A stretch of DNA of 41,412 bases from a virus: positions 1-41,412 of IMG/VR virus record IMGVR_UViG_3300033552_000023; one strand, given 5' to 3'. Position numbers and translations under genes: made by a program. This document shows, piece by piece, positions 37,572 through 41,412 of the stretch; position 1 is the stretch's first letter, and every line of letters begins with the position of its first letter. The notes under the pieces are model-generated. The model made no database searches and was not told the DNA's origin. It saw only the letters and a program-made list of their open reading frames with translations.

Positions 37572-40500
37572 ATGGCCAAGAAAAAGCCCGTAGCGCGCAT
37601 TCTTTCATCGTTCGATGACCTGGACCAAGCGGGCATCGGTGCCGGGTACAGGCCGGCAATCGAAGAGCCAGTCGCAATAGAGGCACAGCCACCGCCCGAG
37701 AAGCGCGGATTCGCCCGGGGTGCAGCTGACCTGGGGCTGTCGCTGGGCCAGGGGGCAACCGGCGCCATCAAGGCAATCGCCGATCTGGCAGGCGCCGAAA
37801 ACGCGGCTTCACGCGGACTGGGCGACGCGGGCGATTACCTGCAGGAACTGAAAAGTCCCGAGTCGAAGGCGACACTGAAAAACAGCCAGGCGCGCATCAG
37901 TGCCGCCGAAGCAGTCGGCAGCACCTGGGAAGAGGCCAAAGCCTACATGGGGATGCTGTACGACCAGCCCGGCGAGATGCTGCTGCAGGGCGTGGGCTCT
38001 TTTGTCACCCTGGGCTTTGGTAAGGCTGCGCAAGCGCTCAAGTTGGCCAGTGCCGCCAAAGCCGCTGGTGTGACTAAGGAGGTGTTCCTGAAAAGTCAGG
38101 CCGGCATAGACGCCGTGCAAGAAGCCGCAAAATTTGGCTTCAAAGCCAACATCGGCGCAGGCGCTGGTATGGGTGTGGGCTCGGTCAAGGGCTCGCAGTA
38201 CGAGCAAACCTTCGACAACGCCAAAGCACAGGGCATGAGCGACGAAGAAGCTGCTGCACTGGCCACCAAGGCGCAGGAGTACGGCGGCGCAGGCACCAAG
38301 CAGCAGCTTCTGGGTGCGGGCCTGGGCGCTCTGGCGACTGCCACCGGCCCCATCGAGCGCGTCATCATGGGCAAGGGCGCGCGCGAAGCGGGTCAAGGCA
38401 TGGCAAAGGGCGTGGGCAAAGGCTTTGCCACCGAGTTCGGCACAGAGGGCGCGCAAGGCGCGCAGGAGCGCTACGCCGGGAACGTGGCGGCAATTGATAC
38501 AGGCGTCTTGGCGCCAGACCAAAGCATGCGCGGCGTGGTCGGGCAAGGGTTAATGGAGGGATCGATTGGTGGCTTAATCGGCGGCGGCGCAGGGATTTTT
38601 GATACCCGCCCAGGCAGCCAGCAACCATCAGTCTTGCCCGGCCCCGACACAACCATCCCGACGGCACTACAAGACGCTGTGCAAAAGCGCGACGCCGCGC
38701 TCAAGCCTCTGATTGACAAGGTTGCCGCAGACCCCAAAAACTCAACTCTGACACAGGCGGCCCTGGCCGGCAACACCGGCGCCGCAGCCGATGCGCAGTT
38801 TGCTACGCAATGGAGCGCCAATGAGCAGCAGGCTACTCAGGCGCAAGCTGCCAATGCACAGCAGGCCATTGATCCACTGACCGACCGCGTCGCCGACGCC
38901 AGGGAGCGCGCCCGCGCACCAGGCGTGATGGATACGCTGCGGCAATCCACCCAGTTCGATCCGACCAAGCTGGTCAACGACCTGGCGGTTGCCAGCAGCC
39001 CATCTACCCGCGCGGACCAGCGCGAGCAAGCCCTGACGCGCATCGACTATGCGCTCGAGTGGGCGGCCGCAAATCCGATATCACAGATATCCACCGATAT
39101 CGACGCTATCACCGGTGGCGCGCAAGGCGGTGGACCTGCCAGCGCACCAAGAACACCCGTCGAGCTACGCACCGCTGCCGACCGCGATGCCGTGCTGCAG
39201 GGTCAGATCAATACTGCTGGCACCACCTTTGACAAGGACAACCTGAAGGCCCAGGCGCAAGTCAACCAGGCTCGCGGATTTGGCCTCAACATTCCAGAAC
39301 AAACAAGCACCAAACCCAACACAGACGCGCCAACACAGCTATCGAATTCAGAGCAAACCAGTCTTGAGTCGGCAGCATCGGATGGCAAGGCCGTCAACCG
39401 CCGCGCCGAGGACGCACCGCGCCAGGCAATCATCAGTCGAGCCCTCGACAGCATCGAGCAGCGGGGCGGCGTGGCCAGCCCGTACGAGGCGCAGGTTGTA
39501 TCTGAAGCCGGACTCGGCAAGCCTTATGACCGCGTCGACGCCAGCCTGGCACCAGCCCTGACAACCGACCAGAAGCTGCAGCAGGCTACCGGCATTGTGC
39601 TGGGCAACCAGCCGCGCTCCACGACCAGCCCATTGGCCGGCGATGCTGCAAAAAACGAAGCAGCCCAGGTAGAGGCAGAAAGGCTGTCGGCCCAGGATCG
39701 CGCCAACCAACGTGGCACTGATGGTATCGGCAAACGAATCGTCATGGACGCGCCAGCCAAGCCAGCAGCCGCCGCACCGCTACCAAGCCAGGTGATGGAG
39801 ACCCTGAAGGTCGCACCCTTCCTGCGCAGTGCCGAGCAGAAGGCGATGCTTAATGCGGCCAAGGCTGGCTACCGCGCTGACCAGATGGAGCTACTGGAGG
39901 CGGGAGCCAACAACCCGGCATCCATGAGTGCTGTCGACAGGATGAAGCTGCGCGAGCTGGAGGTCAAGCGATCCAAGGCGCGCGCCGAAGCCGAGCCCGC
40001 CATGGGCGCAATCGTACCCACAGATGGCACTGCATCACCGGTCAATGTGGCTGCGCCGAGCGTCATCGCCGCCCCGGGTGAAGGCCCGGCTGTTTTCCGT
40101 AAACGCAAGGCCGAGCTGACGAGTCTGATTCAAGGTGGCCTGACCACGGTCGAGCGCCGCCAGGATGGCTTTTATCTGGTCGACGGCAGCCGCCGCAAGC
40201 AGCACAAGCTGCAGGGCCCGGCTGATGCACAGCTGGCGCGCAAGGCGGTCAGTGACCGTATCGACGCCGCCGCCAACCAGGCCGCCACCAGCCCGCTCAA
40301 CAACAGGCCTGAGCCGACCGGCCCCCAAATTGATGCTGTGAACTGGAAGAAGGGCGAGCCCTTTAGTTACTTCGGCCAGCGCATCGTGATAGAGAACCCA
40401 GCCGAATCCATCCGCAAGTCCAAGCCAGGCGCCAAAAAGCCTTGGCAGACCAAGATGAAGAACCACTACGGCGACATCGCCGGCACCAAGGGCGCGGATG

Positions 40501-41412
40501 GCGACCCGGTTGATGTCTTCATTGGCTATGGCGGCAAGGTCTTTGTGATCGACCAGGTCAACGCCGACGGAGGTTTTGACGAGCACAAAGTCATGATGGG
40601 CTTTGACACCGAGGCTCAAGCCAAAAGCGCCTACCTAGCCAACTACGAAAAGGGCTGGGCAGGCCTGGGCGCGATCACCGAGATGGCGCAAGCCGCCTTC
40701 AACGGCTGGGTCAAGTCAGAAGCCGCCACTAAACCCCTGGGAGATCTCAATGGCAATCCTGGACAACGAGATGGGCAAGGCGATACTGTACGGGTACAAG
40801 CAGGGGGTGCTGACGCACCCGGAAGCGTGGTTGCTGCACAACCTGGATCTGGCGTACGAGATGCTGGACCAGCAAACGCAAATACCCGAGGAGATGGCGG
40901 ACTGCGTGATGGATTTAGCGCTACTGATGATGCCGGGCCCACGGTCGGTAATGTAACGATACAGGTCGATGGCCAGAAACGAGTATTGCAACTGGTCGAG
41001 CCCAATGCCACCGAGCAGGGTGTCGAAAAGAGCGCTTCCGAGCGGCGCCCGGGTGCTGCCCGCCTGGTCAGCGGCAAGAACGCTGCCTTGGTCCAGGATC
41101 TGGCCAAGCTGCTAGGCAAGAAAGTCAGCTACTTCAAGGACGCCAAGCTGGGCGACGGCTTTGTGACGCCGGACAAACCCGACACCATCTTTTTAAACCA
41201 GTCCAGCACCGTCAGCCCGCTGGCGGTATTCGGTCATGAATTTCTGCACCAGCTCCGATCGGCCATGCCCGAGGCGCATGCTGCACTGATGAAGGCTGTC
41301 GATGCGCGCATGAAGGGCGGCTCACGCGCTTCGTTCCGTGCTGATTACAGCAAGGACAAGAGCGGCAACGACGGCGCCCTGAATGCGGGTGAGCTTGAAG
41401 AAATCACGTCAG
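37572..41412 (+). CDS. Giant polyvalent virion protein (N-terminal 1280 residues, open at edge)
   Basis: Frame open from ATG 37572 (AAGG ahead) to the right edge; the C-terminus is missing. Residues 1-35 are a basic arm (MAKKKPVARILSSFDDLD). Residues about 110-350 alternate amphipathic and Gly/Ala-rich hydrophobic helices (LLQGVGSFVTLGFGKAAQAL, TKQQLLGAGLGALATATGP, MEGSIGGLIGGGAG), as in ejected membrane-active proteins. Helical linkers follow, with IEQRGGVASPYEAQVVSEAGLG near 635. Residues about 917-1056 match the pyrophosphatase-like InPase domain of polyvalent proteins (KMKNHYGDIAG, GDPVDVFIGY, VFVIDQVNADGGFDEHKVMM). At 1222-1226, HEFLH is a zinc-metallopeptidase motif (LAVFGHEFLHQLRSAMPE). 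Such proteins are injected and carry several activities against the host. Confidence 0.85.
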   Translation, partial: MAKKKPVARILSSFDDLDQAGIGAGYRPAIEEPVAIEAQPPPEKRGFARGAADLGLSLGQGATGAIKAIADLAGAENAASRGLGDAGDYLQELKSPESKATLKNSQARISAAEAVGSTWEEAKAYMGMLYDQPGEMLLQGVGSFVTLGFGKAAQALKLASAAKAAGVTKEVFLKSQAGIDAVQEAAKFGFKANIGAGAGMGVGSVKGSQYEQTFDNAKAQGMSDEEAAALATKAQEYGGAGTKQQLLGAGLGALATATGPIERVIMGKGAREAGQGMAKGVGKGFATEFGTEGAQGAQERYAGNVAAIDTGVLAPDQSMRGVVGQGLMEGSIGGLIGGGAGIFDTRPGSQQPSVLPGPDTTIPTALQDAVQKRDAALKPLIDKVAADPKNSTLTQAALAGNTGAAADAQFATQWSANEQQATQAQAANAQQAIDPLTDRVADARERARAPGVMDTLRQSTQFDPTKLVNDLAVASSPSTRADQREQALTRIDYALEWAAANPISQISTDIDAITGGAQGGGPASAPRTPVELRTAADRDAVLQGQINTAGTTFDKDNLKAQAQVNQARGFGLNIPEQTSTKPNTDAPTQLSNSEQTSLESAASDGKAVNRRAEDAPRQAIISRALDSIEQRGGVASPYEAQVVSEAGLGKPYDRVDASLAPALTTDQKLQQATGIVLGNQPRSTTSPLAGDAAKNEAAQVEAERLSAQDRANQRGTDGIGKRIVMDAPAKPAAAAPLPSQVMETLKVAPFLRSAEQKAMLNAAKAGYRADQMELLEAGANNPASMSAVDRMKLRELEVKRSKARAEAEPAMGAIVPTDGTASPVNVAAPSVIAAPGEGPAVFRKRKAELTSLIQGGLTTVERRQDGFYLVDGSRRKQHKLQGPADAQLARKAVSDRIDAAANQAATSPLNNRPEPTGPQIDAVNWKKGEPFSYFGQRIVIENPAESIRKSKPGAKKPWQTKMKNHYGDIAGTKGADGDPVDVFIGYGGKVFVIDQVNADGGFDEHKVMMGFDTEAQAKSAYLANYEKGWAGLGAITEMAQAAFNGWVKSEAATKPLGDLNGNPGQRDGQGDTVRVQAGGADAPGSVVAAQPGSGVRDAGPANANTRGDGGLRDGFSATDDAGPTVGNVTIQVDGQKRVLQLVEPNATEQGVEKSASERRPGAARLVSGKNAALVQDLAKLLGKKVSYFKDAKLGDGFVTPDKPDTIFLNQSSTVSPLAVFGHEFLHQLRSAMPEAHAALMKAVDARMKGGSRASFRADYSKDKSGNDGALNAGELEEITS
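40750..40956 (+). CDS. Overprinted small gene inside the polyvalent gene (+1 frame)
   Basis: A 68-codon frame with ATG at 40750 and GGGAG six bases upstream (40739-40743), entirely inside the giant gene. The product reads like a true protein: MAILDNEMGKAILYGYKQG, HPEAWLLHNLDLAYEMLD, IPEEMADCVMDLALLMMPG, two or three amphipathic helices rich in Leu, Met, Asp and Glu. In the main frame the same bases give a low-complexity Gly/Asp/Ala linker between the InPase and metallopeptidase domains, the kind of place that tolerates overprinting. No family is recognised. Chance remains possible. Confidence 0.5.
   Translation: MAILDNEMGKAILYGYKQGVLTHPEAWLLHNLDLAYEMLDQQTQIPEEMADCVMDLALLMMPGPRSVM

Noticed and set aside
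37809-38546. 245-codon minus-strand frame
   Set aside because: Antisense shadow of the polyvalent gene, whose frame is open and domain-bearing here.
1-41412. tRNA genes, CRISPR arrays, insertion sequences, integrase or attachment sites
   Set aside because: Looked for by eye; no cloverleaf with a T-loop, no regularly spaced repeat array, no transposase or recombinase motifs and no flanking duplications seen.

Overview
The window is a contiguous, densely packed piece of a tailed double-stranded DNA bacteriophage or prophage. It is cut inside a gene at both ends. The structural set points to a podovirus-like phage of the group with an N4-gp56-family major capsid protein: small and large terminase, an 865-residue portal, a scaffold, the capsid protein, DUF6682-type adaptors, several fibres, internal (ejection) proteins, and the start of a giant polyvalent virion protein. 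I see no integrase, tail tube, sheath or tape-measure gene. A Gram-negative host is shown by the Rz/Rz1 spanin pair. A betaproteobacterial (Burkholderiales) host is my inference from protein flavour and moderately high GC, not something the sequence proves.

Layout. Bases 1-5870 are a leftward accessory/early block of about 17 small genes. Most are joined by 4-base ATGA stop/start overlaps and many carry AAGGAG-type ribosome sites. They fall into groups behind four leftward promoters (near 743, 3705, 5277 and 5870) that share a TTGCRM -35 box. Recognisable members are a Lar-like zinc finger fused to DUF551, a TPGPW/ARLIAALPDLL-type protein, a DGGPAFP/RDYFAAKA-type protein and small zinc-binding or membrane proteins; the rest have no known function. 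One gene (1533..1778) is frameshifted at a (CT)6 tract. Two neighbouring genes end in near-identical 46-base elements that contain a hairpin.

Bases 5871-6383 form the divergent control region. It holds a leftward promoter, a pair of 14-base direct repeats, a rightward TTGACA/TATAAT promoter and about 220 bases that can fold into a large nested RNA (GAAA and UUCG tetraloops, a 9-bp closing helix followed by a T-rich tract, an 11-bp hairpin). A small hairpin then covers the first ribosome site. From 6384 everything reads rightward: a secreted small protein, an HNH-like protein, a zinc-ribbon protein with an Acb2/Tad1-like helical hairpin (a possible anti-CBASS/anti-Thoeris nucleotide sponge), then DNA packaging, capsid and connector genes up to 17086.

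Bases 17090-34093 carry the host-contact and lysis genes. There is an SGNH-hydrolase fibre, a lectin-like protein, a 1649-residue fibre with nested binding modules, a cysteine-hydrolase-like protein, two holin candidates, a lambda R-like endolysin, Rz/Rz1, a two-part structural protein and a fibre ending in a peptidase S74 chaperone. After a second promoter (34136-34164) come a GNAT-like protein, a second S74-like protein, a probable ejection protein and the open-ended polyvalent protein. The latter carries a pyrophosphatase-like InPase domain, a HEFLH metallopeptidase motif and an apparent overprinted small gene. Replication genes are not in the window.
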